DNA of 64,000 nucleotides, from the NCBI GenBank assembly GCA_038496445.1, contig JALMLS010000568.1, positions 1 to 64,000 of the forward strand. The letters are read 5' to 3'. Numbering within the stretch: the first letter of the stretch is position 1; every line of letters begins with the position of its first letter. The stretch comes from Trichosphaerium sp. ATCC 40318. Taxonomy: Eukaryota > Discosea > Flabellinia > Trichosidae. A program made the position numbers and the translations under genes. Shown piece by piece: positions 47,617 through 59,200 of the stretch. The notes beneath the pieces were generated by a model that was not told the origin of the DNA, ran no database searches, and worked only from the letters and a program-made list of their open reading frames with translations.

Positions 47617-48398
47617 ATGAACAGGTACATCTTACCTCGCGTTAATAATAACAACTCAACTATTGAGATAGGACGCTAGATTACTTTCCACCTGAAGTTC
47701 TATGTATTATTTTCTCCAAATTAACCCATACTCGATTTGCTGTGGCTCAAACGTGCTGGGTATTCTGTAACGTTATACATAATATTGTGGGATACGTTAA
47801 AATTAATGTAACGTCAGCAAGAGACCTCAGACGTATCACCAGAAGTTTCGCAAAATCGACGGTAGTAGATTTTGTTAAACATCACAATGTCACAGATAGG
47901 GAGCTCAGCTGGTTAAAAGGATGGCATACAGTTGATCTGAGCTATTGTTACAACATTACAGGAGAAGGAGTTGATGGTTTACTGAATATACACACCGTTG
48001 ATCTTTGCTATTGTAGGCAGTTAACCGACAAAGGTATACGTTCTTTCGCTGGAGTACATGCTATAAATATTGAAGGATGTACTTACATAAGTGATATCGG
48101 TATTGCTGCTCTTTCCGGCGTACATACTATAAATATCTGTGCTACTTCTGTAACTGACATTGGATTAAAACAACTTATCGGATTACATACAGTTTATGTA
48201 TCACATATCGTAAGAAAAGAAGTCGTCAATGATATCGAGAATGCTGGTGGTAACGTATATAATGTAAGTGCAACACACAAGGATTTGAGCAAGTACTATT
48301 ACTCGAAGCCCAAATACTATTACAGTTCTAGAAAAATGGCACGTAATGTTAATTCGTTCAAGTTTTGTAGTGTTGTAACTCATAATACATTTTTATGA
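47617..48398 (+). CDS. F-box/leucine-rich-repeat protein, intact copy
   Basis: An 8-nt first exon (ATG AAC AG) is joined by a GTACAT...GATAG intron of about 45 nt to TLDYFPPEVLCIIFSKLTH, which restores a single frame through the F-box-like part (RFAVAQTCWVFCNVIHNIVG). A linker follows (INVTSARDLRRITRSFAKS), then five LRR units (GWHTVDLSYCYNITGEGV, NIHTVDLCYCRQLTDKGI, GVHAINIEGCTYISDIGI, GVHTINICATSVTDIGL, GLHTVYVSH). The C-terminus is Tyr/Lys-rich (KYYYSKPKYYYSSRKMAR). About 245 residues. This gives the undamaged layout against which the frame breaks in the copies at 29 kb and 39.5 kb can be judged. Confidence 0.8.
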
Positions 48399-49138
48399 TA
48401 ATAAAGAGTTAGCGTTAAAACTGTTGGTTGTGTTCTCAAAGCCATCTAAATACGTGCTTGCTTCGCTTATTTAGTTTCAACCGTTGACTTTCCATTCTGT
48501 CATGTTCGATACACCATACCATGGGCACAGTAAAGCGCAACATGTGGTGTTTTCGCAAAATACTTGAAGGCTCTACGCCACGCTTACGTATTCCTTCGCA
48601 AATGGGTTGGGTGGTGTTCTTTTGTTAGTGTTTATTCCTAGCGGAACTCCTGGTGAAAGCTTAATTGTTGAGTCAATACTTTCAAAATTTGTCTCTTTTA
48701 GCAAAAGATACATGAGCTTGCACCAATAAAAACACAACCGCGTAACAACGCGCTCATATTAATCATCCATCACAATGACAGAGCCAGCACCGCAATCTCT
48801 GTCAGTGTTAAAATCGAGGGTACGCGCTTGTGGGAGGTAGTAATTGGCGCAATATTAACAATAACGATTTTAGCGTGCCAGAAAGTTAAAAAGTCGCTCG
48901 TCTTCACACCTAGCACCTGGTGCTACATCGCAACACTGGTGGCAAGATAATATCACCGTAAAGCGAAAACTTTACAAAACTACGTTTATATTAACCTATG
49001 GGTATAGTATGACGAATTGAGGACATCAGCATTGCTTTCACGACTTCGACGGGTGATGAGACCATCACTCTTCGACACGCAAATTCTGCGTTACTATTTG
49101 GGTGCGTAGCGCATTATTTGTCAACAGTACACTAATGA
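48399..49138. other. intergenic upstream of the SH2 gene
   Basis: A short ATG frame at 48775 (MTEPAPQSLSVLKSR then a GTACGC donor-like sequence) could be an upstream exon of the SH2 gene, but I could not connect it in frame. Otherwise nothing is recognised. Confidence 0.3.
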
Positions 49139-51159
49139 ATGGCAGATTATGGACGAACAGGCTATGTAACGAAGGAAAAATTTAACGTTTTTACCAGCGC
49201 TTACGGGCCACCTGCTACATGCATGAGAAAGGTACTATAGCGTTTGTTAAAGTTTTTACCTTATTAGCCTTATTCGAAACAAAGTCACAATTGATCTTTA
49301 GGTCCGCCCATTGTTTTATAAGAGTTACTTTGCTGGGTGGCTATCACGAGAAGACGCAAGGTATGTTTTTCTGACTACACGCTCCAAAACAGAAATTCTT
49401 TGCGCATCTTGTTGCAGTCGTTATACTTATGCTTGTAATTAGTAATTTACTGGCGAAGTGTAGTGTTGGGACGTTTTTAGTACGGTTTAGTATTGGATCA
49501 CCTCATCTAAGCGTTGGTACGTATTTTACGACTAGTAAAACATAGGTGATGACACTTTAAGAAATTGTGTTTTTTTTTCAAAGTACTTTTTTGATTTAAT
49601 GGTTTTTTACAGCCTATGTCGAGCAAGGTGGAGCTACTATAAACCATATTCGTATTATGTGCGAAAAGGGTCATTTCTACGCTACTTCGGCGCTTAGATT
49701 CGAGTCAGTTGATGAATTAGTTGATCATTACAAAAAATACCTTCTACACGCTTGTGAGCTTGGGTTAATCACAAAACACAGGTAAACCAGTGGTATAATA
49801 ATTATTTGTAATGATTGTTTTTTTTCAGATTTTTCTTCACTGGTTTTGATAGAACTAAAGCGGATGATTTGCTTTCTAGTCAGCCTGGAGGAAGGTATGT
49901 CAATGGTTTTGGTCAAGTATCAACTGAGAATTTTTCGGTTTTTTTCTTATTGTTTTTGTAGCTTCCTCTTCCGCTTCTCGTCTCAACCAGGACACATAAC
50001 GTTGTCTTATGTTAATTCAAAGGAAGAAACTGTTCACTTACCTATAAAAGTGCGCACGCGTAAAGGTCACTTTCTATTCTATTGCTTTAATGGCGAGTAC
50101 ATGTCCTTATTGGATGTACAAAGAAGTCAAGCTCAATTATTAAAACGTCCTCAATCTTCATTCCCGGTTCCATTGGGTACGTTTGAAGACTCTATGCACG
50201 AATTATTTAGTTAAGGCGAACTTATCTATTTTGTAGAGGTTGATACGCTTAAAGTGTTTGCTGAGCAGGGTAGTAAGCTGCAAATAGAGATAGCGTCTTT
50301 GGAGGTAGCGAACTGGCTTAAAACAGACAAGGGTAGTCTGTTAGAAAAAGCATCGTCTACGCTGCTTGCATTGTGTGAAAGCGAAGGTATGATCTTTACG
50401 TACATGCATGTTTACAACTTTTTGTGTTTAGAAAATCGCGAAGTTATAGCAACGTATAACTCAATGGACTTTATGGTATCACTCTTAGGTGGTGAGATTG
50501 ATGATAATGAGATTGTACAGAGCAATTGCTGCCGCTTAATTGAGATATTTCGCCGTGATGGTAAGTTAGACATGCTTTACTTTAAGTGTTCATTTTATTT
50601 TTGTAGAGAAGCTCAATGTACTACTAAAAGGAGCGCCTAAGGATATACGTGCTCCTATGCTTAAACGTGGTATAAGTAATGTCAGTCGGATATCAGAAGC
50701 ACCACAGGCAGATCTAGAAGCATACGCTCAATTACCTTCAGTTGCTTTTGTACGCTCCTTCTTTCTGTTTGAAGTTTTTCTCTTTTCACGTAGTGAATTT
50801 TTGTTTACGCGTTATTTTAGCAAAAAGTGAAGCCTACAAAGGCGCCTGTTACATACGGGTTTGTACCTGCCAAACGAAAAGAAATGAACAAACCAAAAAG
50901 AGAAGATAAACCAGAATTCAAATATGATGTGCTTCCTGTAGTTAAGCACCGACCGCGTCGTTCTTCAGCGCCTAATTCCCATAAACCTTACAAACAACCA
51001 AAGAAAAGTATTTCTGAAGAAGTTCATCGCAAGAGGTCTAAAAAAACAAGTACGTCTTGTTGGAAGTGTTCTTGTTGCTTTAGGTTCTATTCTAAGTATG
51101 ATTTAGGTATATGGGAAGGTAATAAGTCAGCTAGAACGTTCGATTCTAGATTTTCTTGA
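49139..51159 (+). CDS. tandem SH2-domain protein with helical (armadillo-like) middle and basic tail
   Basis: It starts MADYGRTGYVTKEKFNVFT. The first SH2 domain includes YKSYFAGWLSREDA, LLAKCSVGTFLVRFSIGSP (the FLVR arginine is present), then INHIRIMCEKGHFYATSAL and FESVDELVDHYKKYLL. It runs directly into a second: RFFFTGFDRTKADDLLSSQ, GSFLFRFSSQPGHITLSYV (FLFR, arginine kept), RKGHFLFYCFNGEYMSLLD. A helical region follows (LKVFAEQGSKLQIEIASLE, STLLALCESEENREVIATY, NSMDFMVSLLGGEID, SNCCRLIEIFRRDEKLN), resembling one or two armadillo-type repeats. The Lys/Arg-rich tail is KPKREDKPEFKYDVLPVVK ... RTFDSRFS. SH2 domains bind phosphotyrosine, so a tyrosine-phosphorylation scaffold is inferred. 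No kinase or phosphatase domain is present. Confidence 0.8.
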
Positions 51160-52173
51160 CAACAAGCAAAGAACCAAAAGAAAAAAAAAAGAGAACATAA
51201 TCTTATTGTACACTAAAATGTAAAAGTATAAAAAAAGTTGATAATTACGCTGTGTTTATAAGGGAGACTGACATTCTTATCGTTTCAGGCAACCTGTCAA
51301 GAAGTTCTTGTGGGTTGTCTATTTGTTGTTGTTGTGTATCCTTTAAAGTAACGTTTATCAGCAAAAGGGTTGAAGTGAAGAACATTAGTATCAAAAACCG
51401 TTGATACATTGTAAAAAAATCAGAAGACGTGTTGGAGGAAAAACTCGCACTCTTTGGTGGACTCTAGTGTAGCCACACGCGTTTGAATACTTGCAGAATT
51501 TTGGAATTGACCCTCAATATGTCAGAACTTGTGTTGACGACTAGTGAAATACCTACATTGTTGCTGTTGCTAGTAGACACCAGGCGATTTTATTCTACAC
51601 CTTTTTTTGTTTGTTTGTACCATTCAAATAGTATTGTGCCGGACTAGTTAGTAAGGGTAACTTGTAAATGCACAAAAAAAAAAGTGAATTTACGTCTACG
51701 CTAAGAATGTACGGATACTATATTAGCACATTGTACGCATACGTGGACGTAGCTACTTACCCAAAGTGTGCTAGTGTTTACGTTTACTTTTGTTTATCAA
51801 TATGGTGCGTTTTCCACCAAATGGCACTACGCAACGGTAATGGTGCAATTTCTCATAGATAAGACGCATTACGCGATTACTCAATAGTATGGTATTCGGA
51901 CAAATACAAACTCTTTGTTTGAGTTTACCTAAGCTCCTTGCGGCCGCAAAGTGCATGTTAGATTCTTAGTTGAATGTTATGAAAACGCAAGTAGAGGAAG
52001 TTCTGGTTAACTACTCGGCGACCAGAATCGATCGAAAAATGCTTGGAAGGTATCCTAAGCAACGTATGTTGCACTATAGGAATTGTTTCAAGGCATATTC
52101 CTTTTTTAGGTTGTTTAAATACTAATTAGGAAACAGCATACCAAAATTGACCAACATAACTACATAACTTCCG
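51160..52173. other. intergenic, nothing recognised
   Basis: About 1 kb of AT-rich sequence. Short frames at 51668-51862 (plus) and 51771-51956 (minus) overlap each other and carry no recognisable content. Confidence 0.4.
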
Positions 52174-52741
52174 ATGAGAACACTACTCGTAACACTTGTT
52201 GTGTTGTGCTTGGCACTTGTAGCCGTACAGTAAGTTTGAACAAACCGAATACCGCCGCCCAAACTAACTTGTATTCTCCTTTAGAGCAAAATCGCGCTAT
52301 GGCGACCGTGGTTTCGTTGGTAGAACATTAGCCTTTTCCACTGACCCACTTCGTGAACGCAACAGGGACAATGGACAAAGGAGACTAGCCTTTTCCACCG
52401 ACCCACTCCGTGAACGCAACAGGGACAATGGACAAAGGAGACTAGCCTTTTCCTCTACTAGACCACTTCGTGAACGCACGCGCGACAATGGAGAACGTAC
52501 CTTAAGTTTTAAGGGAAGAGATCGCTCGAACAGGGAATACATTAATCGTCCACAAAGCCGATTTGGTGACCGTGTTGCAAATTACAACGATGACTACCAA
52601 AGAGCACTCGAGAGAGTAAACAACAGCCGCTGGAGACGTGGTGGTGGCAGGCTTGCCTCAAACTACAACGATGACTACCAAAGAGCACTCGATAGAGTAA
52701 ACAAGAGCCGCTGGAGACGTGGTGGTGGCAGTCTTGCCTAA
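52174..52741 (+). CDS. secreted repetitive precursor with basic-pair spacers
   Basis: Exon 1 is a signal peptide (MRTLLVTLVVLCLALVAVQ), then a GTAAGT...TTTAG intron of about 55 nt. The mature part has a repeat, LAFSTDPLRERNRDNGQRR, twice almost identically, and a third variant (LAFSSTRPLRERTRDNGER), each bounded by RR or R. A middle segment (KGRDRSNREYINRPQSRFG) leads to a second repeat family of two copies, NYNDDYQRALERVNNSRWRR followed by GGG. The end is GGGSLA. About 170 residues, very Arg/Asn/Asp-rich, no Cys. The layout resembles precursors cut at dibasic sites into several related peptides, but an intact repetitive surface protein is also possible. No family is recognised. Confidence 0.72.
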
Positions 52742-53409
52742 ATAAACTGTTTCAGTTCAATATATAAGTTGTTTGTGTACCATTGCCGGTTTTGCACTCT
52801 GTCTACGACAAGACCTCAAGAGGTATTTTGTTGAACAAAGAGTAAGTTCATTTGTCACTTTATGTTTTTGCAGAGGGGCTAGACTTTATTGTAGCGTTTT
52901 CAGATTAAATCGCTTCTCCTTGAAGTTTGCTCATAAAATGCCTTTTTGAAGAATTGTTAGGAGCGCTTCTCGGTACTTATTTGGTGAGTGCCGGGTATCT
53001 GTTCCAGTAGTTTTTAGAGGGGTGCCAGCATCTAGGTACTGCTATCAACTTGTGTCTTCCTTACTACGTTTGCATTTGTTCGCATCAAATATGCTAGTGC
53101 CCTTGTCTACGCTGTTGAAGCACGATACTTCACTGCATTTTGGGCATTCAGAATCTCACCATTCGATCACATCCCGTACGGTTTGTAACCGGAAATATAA
53201 GACATACATTCAAAAAGTTGTGTTCTAAACAATGTACAAAACGAGAACCGCTCATTTGTGATCATATAGTTCTTGTGAGATGATGTAGTACAGCCACTTC
53301 AATTTCAAGAGATAGTTTTGTTTTGACCGCACGTGAATTGACCCATTGTTGTCATTATTTTTCTGGAGAGATGTATTTCTCAGACTTTTTTTGTACCACA
53401 AACGTAAAG
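52742..53409. other. intergenic, nothing recognised
   Basis: About 670 bp. A 68-codon plus-strand frame (53022-53228) shows no family content. A CACGTG lies at about 53331, some 80 bp before the CAP-N gene start, and may be regulatory. Confidence 0.35.
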
Positions 53410-54965
53410 ATGGCAACAACAGACTTAGCGGAGCTCATAAACGATAATTTAGAACCTTACTATGCTCTGTCTAAGACATTCGGAGGCCCCGTTGCTGAAC
53501 AGGTAAAATTAGATCAAAAAGTAGTTGTTTCGCCTCAAACCGCGCCTGTGGTTTGTGCAGCAATTGTGTTAGCACATTTTGGCTATTTCGCTCTATCTCA
53601 CTAAAAACACAAAGGCGGACCTCGTAAAAAAAGCTGTTGATCTTGAATTTTCACTTGTTAAAAAAGCGACAGGCACAAACAAACCAGCTCAAGCAGTCTT
53701 CATGAAGGAGGTTGAACCTATCAACAACCTCATGAAGCAAATCAGCGGTATGAAGGACAAGAATAGAGGTCACAAGCACTTTAACCATTTGAGTTGTGTT
53801 GGTGAAGGTAACCCTTTTTACACAAAAAGTTAGTGTTATAATGACTTTGTATGTAGGTGTCCAAGCACTCGCTTGGGTTCGTATTGAACCTACACCAGGT
53901 CCTCACGTCAAAGAAACTATTGGATATGCTGAGTTCTGGACAAACAAAATCCGTTCAGAGTTCAAGGGAAAGTGCGTAGTCCTTTATCACTAAGTTATCA
54001 ATGCTGATGTACATGTTAAGAGATGAGGAACAAATCAAATGGGTTGAGGGTTTCACTGGATTCTTGAAAGCTGTACTTTATTTTGAAACCTCCTCCGAGC
54101 ACTGTACACTGTAACACTGAGCTAATATGGTTTAGCTCGTTGTTTACATCAAACAACACCACACAACAGGTTTATCTTGGGGTACTGGTGCTACTGGCGA
54201 AGCCGATCCAGCAGGTATGCCTTGTTGCTACAAGCGTAAATGTAACTAGTTTGTTTTTCTTAGTTGCTGGTGGCATTGATGGTATTATCAAAGAGTTCCT
54301 CGAACCATACGTTGCAATGTCTACAAAGATTGGTGGTGTAGTCTCTGTTCAAGTTAGTTTTCTTTTTAGAATGTCGTTCTCACGTGATTGGCTTAGGCTA
54401 AAGTTTTCGAAAAAGCTGTAAAACTTGAAGGTGAGCTCATCAAAAAGGCAAAGGAAATGAAGAAGCCTTCTCCAGCTGAATTGCAAGAACTCCTTGCGCC
54501 TATCAGGTACACCTTTTTTGCGTTCTAGCCACAGGTATCATGTTGTTTTGTGTTTATTAATTTGGGATTGCTTAGAAAGGAGACGATGGCTGTTTCAGCT
54601 TTCAAAGATAAGTACAAAACTCATGTGGATATAAACTATGTTGCTGGTGTTGCTGAAGGTGTTGCTGTATTAGGATGGATTGCTGTTGAACCAGCTCCTG
54701 CACTTTATGTTAAGGACGCTATTCGTAGCTCTGCTAAATGGACAAGCAAGATCCTTGCTGAGTTTAGGGGAAATTATGTATCATTTGATCGTAGAATGCG
54801 AGGTAATACAGGTGAAATGCAAAAGAATTGGGTTAGGGCACTCAACGGATTTTTATCGGCTGTGCGGATGTCTTTGTTGTTCGTTGTTCCCGTTTACTCA
54901 TTTTTTCTTAGTTGGACTCATTCATCGAGGCTGAGCATTCTACTGGATTGACATGGGGAAAATAA
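53410..54965 (+). CDS. protein of two tandem CAP-N domains
   Basis: CAP (cyclase-associated protein) recycles actin-cofilin; its N-terminal domain is a helical bundle. Here the spliced product is one CAP-N domain (LINDNLEPYYALSKTFGGP, ADLVKKAVDLEFSLVKKAT, MKDKNRGHKHFNHLSCVGE, VQALAWVRIEPTPGPHVKE, YIKQHHTTGLSWG), a short linker (TGATGEADPA), then a second (IDGIIKEFLEPYVAMSTKI, AKVFEKAVKLEGELIKKAK, VAVLGWIAVEPAPALYVKD, DSFIEAEHSTGLTWGK) and a stop. The Pro-rich, WH2 and C-terminal CARP parts of normal CAP are absent. About 360 residues in about ten exons. The two halves are clearly diverged, so the duplication is old. Actin-cofilin binding is inferred from family knowledge. Confidence 0.85.
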
Positions 54966-56254
54966 ATTTTGATTTAGTGATCTTATCCTTTTGTACTTAT
55001 TAAACAGAAATTTCAGAGTGGTAGTAGGTAATAAAATCTGTTTAATCATTTTTATTTTTTGCATTTTTTTTTTGTTTTTTCCTATTTTTTGGAATTATTA
55101 CACCTGTAATAGAGCATCTTCTAATCGTTTTGGTATCTCTGGCTGCTTTAGAATTATCTTGAACCTGGTGCAACCTCTAGATTTAGAGGGGAATACCTAT
55201 AAATCCCTAAAGATCCATTGAATAGCAGTAAATTCAACCAATACTATGTACTAGATGTGCAGCGCGCCTAAACATGCGATTTAGGATAATTCTAATTGTT
55301 GCGAAAAGACAATTGCAATTGAGCTGCGATTATTACTTAACAAGCATTGTGAACTTCTTTTTGGTTGAAACCCCAAATATGTAGAACTTTGTCAAAAGAA
55401 GTCAAAAATTCGGCACACTAATTATCCTATATTATGCCATAGGAACTATTTAGAAAGCCCCGTTTTCAGGGGGTTGGGGGGAAGAGCCTAGCGGCGACTG
55501 AGCGCTATAACCCAGTTGTCTCCCTTTGTGGCGAACAGTTCAATATCACTTTGACATTTTTTCGACTTTTTTTTCGACATTTTAGTACACACCCCTGAAA
55601 CCAGTAGCTGCGCAGTTCGCTTTTTGCGTTACTACCGAGTTCACTGTTTTATTAGTTTGCAATGAGACTGATTAGACGCTACGACGGTCAAAATTCATTG
55701 GTGTTGAAATCACAAATGGTTGAAAAAAGGGTTATGTGGAGAACTTGGGAAAACAGTTTAGTAAGCACGCGATGCTTCAAAAGATGCCATTGCCTTTTTA
55801 GTAAATGAACTTACAAAAATAACCGCTCTGTATTTATCGTTTGTAGGCGCCACGCACTGGACAGTGTCTAGGCGCTTGTATGTGTCTATTTGGTAAATTT
55901 CAATTGGGCAAGATGAGGGAACAAATCTGCTAGCGGTGTATTTTCGGAACAAAGTATTGATAGGCGTAGTTTGCAGTTTCTAATAAATGGAAGTCTGAGT
56001 CCAATGACTGAAAATGTGAGGTGACATTGAAGCACGTGCGTTGTTTTTCTTAGCGCCAAAGGGGCTACATAAATAAAGGTTCATTGTATGGCTTTTTTCG
56101 AAAAATGACACAAATAGTTATAAAATACCGTTGATGTTTGTTTTGCGAAGGCGCCTTTAGTGTTTATTTGATATTAGTAACACGTGACTTAAAATATTGT
56201 TTTAATAGCTGTTTTTGTTTACCCATTCACCAACCCGTGCCTCATCTCGCGAAG
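54966..56254. other. intergenic, short GC-richer patch at about 55455-55530
   Basis: No gene recognised. The stretch around 55455-55530 (for example 'gggggttggggggaagagcc' with 'gcggcgactgagcgct') is clearly richer in G and C than its surroundings and could be a structured RNA or simply a chance patch. CACGTG at about 56033 and 56181 lies upstream of the next gene. Confidence 0.35.
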
Positions 56255-59200
56255 ATGGGAGGATATAACAGTAAATATTGTGTTAATAGCCTTCTATAAC
56301 TAATTTTGCTTGTAGCCTTATTTATTGTGTTGCTACTACTGCTGTTGTTTTCGCTTCTATGTGATGCTTCCACGTGGAGAGGAACAAATAATTTTAACGC
56401 TAGTGTTGATGCTAATTGGCTTCCAACGGGAGTACCTGCGCCAGGCGATAAAATTACTATAGGTACAAACCTATTTTTTATGAAAAAATATTTGACACTC
56501 GTTTTGCTGTTGCGAAAGATATTTAGCTGTAGTAGATAATCAAACAACCGCTATTATGTTCGATGGAAGTGTTGGGTTATATAACGAAACAAATGCTCCC
56601 TTCGCTGAGGTGCGTTCTTTCGTACAATAGTCAGCTAAAAATGTCATAGGTAATAGATGGGAGAACTTTAACGCACTTCTACATGGCTGATATAGTTGCA
56701 CCGCGGGTAACAATTGAATTAACGTACAACAAAAACTACACGCCTGCAAACAATAACTTCTTTATTCAGAAAACAAGCTATTATTTCTCTTAATTGTACA
56801 TTCTCTACGGAGAGGTATATCACAATTGATAGGTAACGAATAGAAGAAATGCTTTAAGCTGTATTGACTGCTTATGAAAATAGCTCAGGAGACAATGCGT
56901 TCTTTGCATCGATGATGTCGCGTAGATTAGGAGAGAGTATTTGTGAAGCAGCCTATACTACCAAAGTCGGAGAAGGACGCTTAGAACTAGCGTCAGCGCA
57001 GTTTACGAAACCTCTTTCAATCGAAGAACATCGAGGAACTCTTCAACTTATATCACTAAACGAGTTGGAAATAGATTCAATTGAGTACGTTTTATTTTGA
57101 AGAATATTCCCAGCGTTAATAAGAATAGTATGTACACAATGAGTTCTTTACTGATAAGGTTTATTCAACCCCATTATGTGTATCTAAATGGAAAGCTGTC
57201 GTGCAATGGAATTTCAGGAGAACAATGTATTATTAGATTTACTACCGAGGTATGGTTTACAATATAAGGCCATCTCTAAGGCACACTAGAATTTTGAACA
57301 ACGGCCACTTAGTATTCTGGAAGTAAATCAAAATTTACATATAACCGGAGGGGCCCAGCCGTTTTACACAGCAATGAAGGGTGTACGATTGTTTTTGTAT
57401 TTTCACGTTCTCATTCACGAATAGTCAATAACTGTGGCAGCTTCTAAAACTCTTACAATATGTATGTTGTTGTTTTCTTCCTTAGTTTTAAACGTAAATT
57501 CTAGTCCGCCAAGGAGATATTATGCTCACAGGTTCTTTAAATGGGCAGGGCACCCTCCTAACTCAAGCAGGCGAAGTAACCATTAGTGTATGATTACTTT
57601 CTTTGTTATTTTGAACATATTGAAAACTGACTAAACAAAGGCATCGTGTGATATAGCTACCATTCGTCACGTTGGAAGTGAAAATTTGATTCTAAACCAC
57701 ACTGGCGGAATATCTACTACATTGGAAATTGGTAATTCTGCAACACCGACAATTGTGTTGGCCAGAGTACATAAACTTCTAACAACACTTAGCTAAACTC
57801 CTATAGGAACAACTCAGTTTACACAAGCTCCATGATATTAGTACTGGGGAGATACAAATAACATTGACGCATTTGGATCTTCCAACCCTCTCCCTTGGCA
57901 TACTCCAAGGTAGGTCCTTGTGCTACTGCTATGGGTATTTTTTAACCTAAAACAGCCAACTTGACGATCAGAGGAATCATGAATCTTGCTATAACTAATG
58001 ACATCTTTCCATCTTCTTCAATTAACTGTTTACTTGGATGCAGAATTACACTTTCGATGCCAGTTGTAGATATGGACGAGTTCGCTCTTCCTAGCCAAGG
58101 TCAGTATTTACTAAGAATTTTTTTCGAATTTGCCATATTTTTTCTTTATCCAGTCGAAGTTAACTTTATGATATTTAGAAGATGTTAATATCACCTTCCA
58201 AGGAGAAAACAACATTGTCAAATTCAAACCTATGCCTAGTTTAGATTTTTTGGTGAATGGTATGGTGAATAGAAAGAGTAGTCCAAATTGATAAAACTTA
58301 CAAAATTAACCAATTGCATTTCGTTTTTAAACACTAAATACTTGTAGGATCGCAAGTTAATATAACGTATGATTCGGAAGGAGACATACAATCGTTTGAA
58401 ATGAGAAAAGGAACGCTCTATGGAGGGCCACAGATAGGATTTACTAAGCTCACACTGAGCGGAGGGACAATTGACAACATAGACATAAGTAACCTCGGGA
58501 ATCTTATAGTAACTGGAACAGATTCAATAGTTCGCAATACGGTATGCTACTGACTATTTTGAGAATTTTTTGACCATGTGTTAGAATATAACAGGGCCCA
58601 CGTTTATGTTTGAGAGTACTTCATCAACTGTTCCCACAACGTTGCATGCTACAGGACAAAGCGTACAAAATTAAAGACAGTTATCATTACTTATTGGTAA
58701 AAACTAGGACTTTATGTTTGACATCTGTGGTTTTACCACTGGTAATTTCGAGTTCACGTCAAGTTCTTCAATTAGCTGCAACAGTAGTACGTTGTAATTT
58801 TTTTTTCCCCCTTTTTTCTAACAATGTTTGCGTAGTTATGATAAACTCGGGAAGTGAAGTGCTATTTGAAGTAGATTCAATAATAATCGTATCTCTACTT
58901 GACGTACGCATATTTTATTCAGTAAAAAACGATCGGTTTCCTTAGTTAATGAGAAATGTACTACAGATATATGGCAAATTTACTTTGACGTCTAAAAAAG
59001 CCGTTAATCTTGCAGAGACTACAATTGCAGATGGTGAATTCAGCACAGCTCGGTAAGAGTGCTATTTACTTGTATTTACTAACCATTGTTGTAAAAAGGT
59101 CTACAGGAGATATAGATGTAACAAAATTAATACTTGATGGTGGCAAAATTACAGTTGATGATAATGCTAATATTTATGCTCTGGATCTTGAATTCAGGCC

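Noticed and set aside
47617..47700. Apparent frameshift at the start of the third F-box/LRR gene
   Set aside because: A GTACAT...GATAG intron after ATGAACAG restores a continuous frame, so this copy is judged intact.
52297..52542. 81-codon minus-strand repetitive frame
   Set aside because: Antisense shadow of the secreted repeat precursor; it has no signal peptide or start context of its own.
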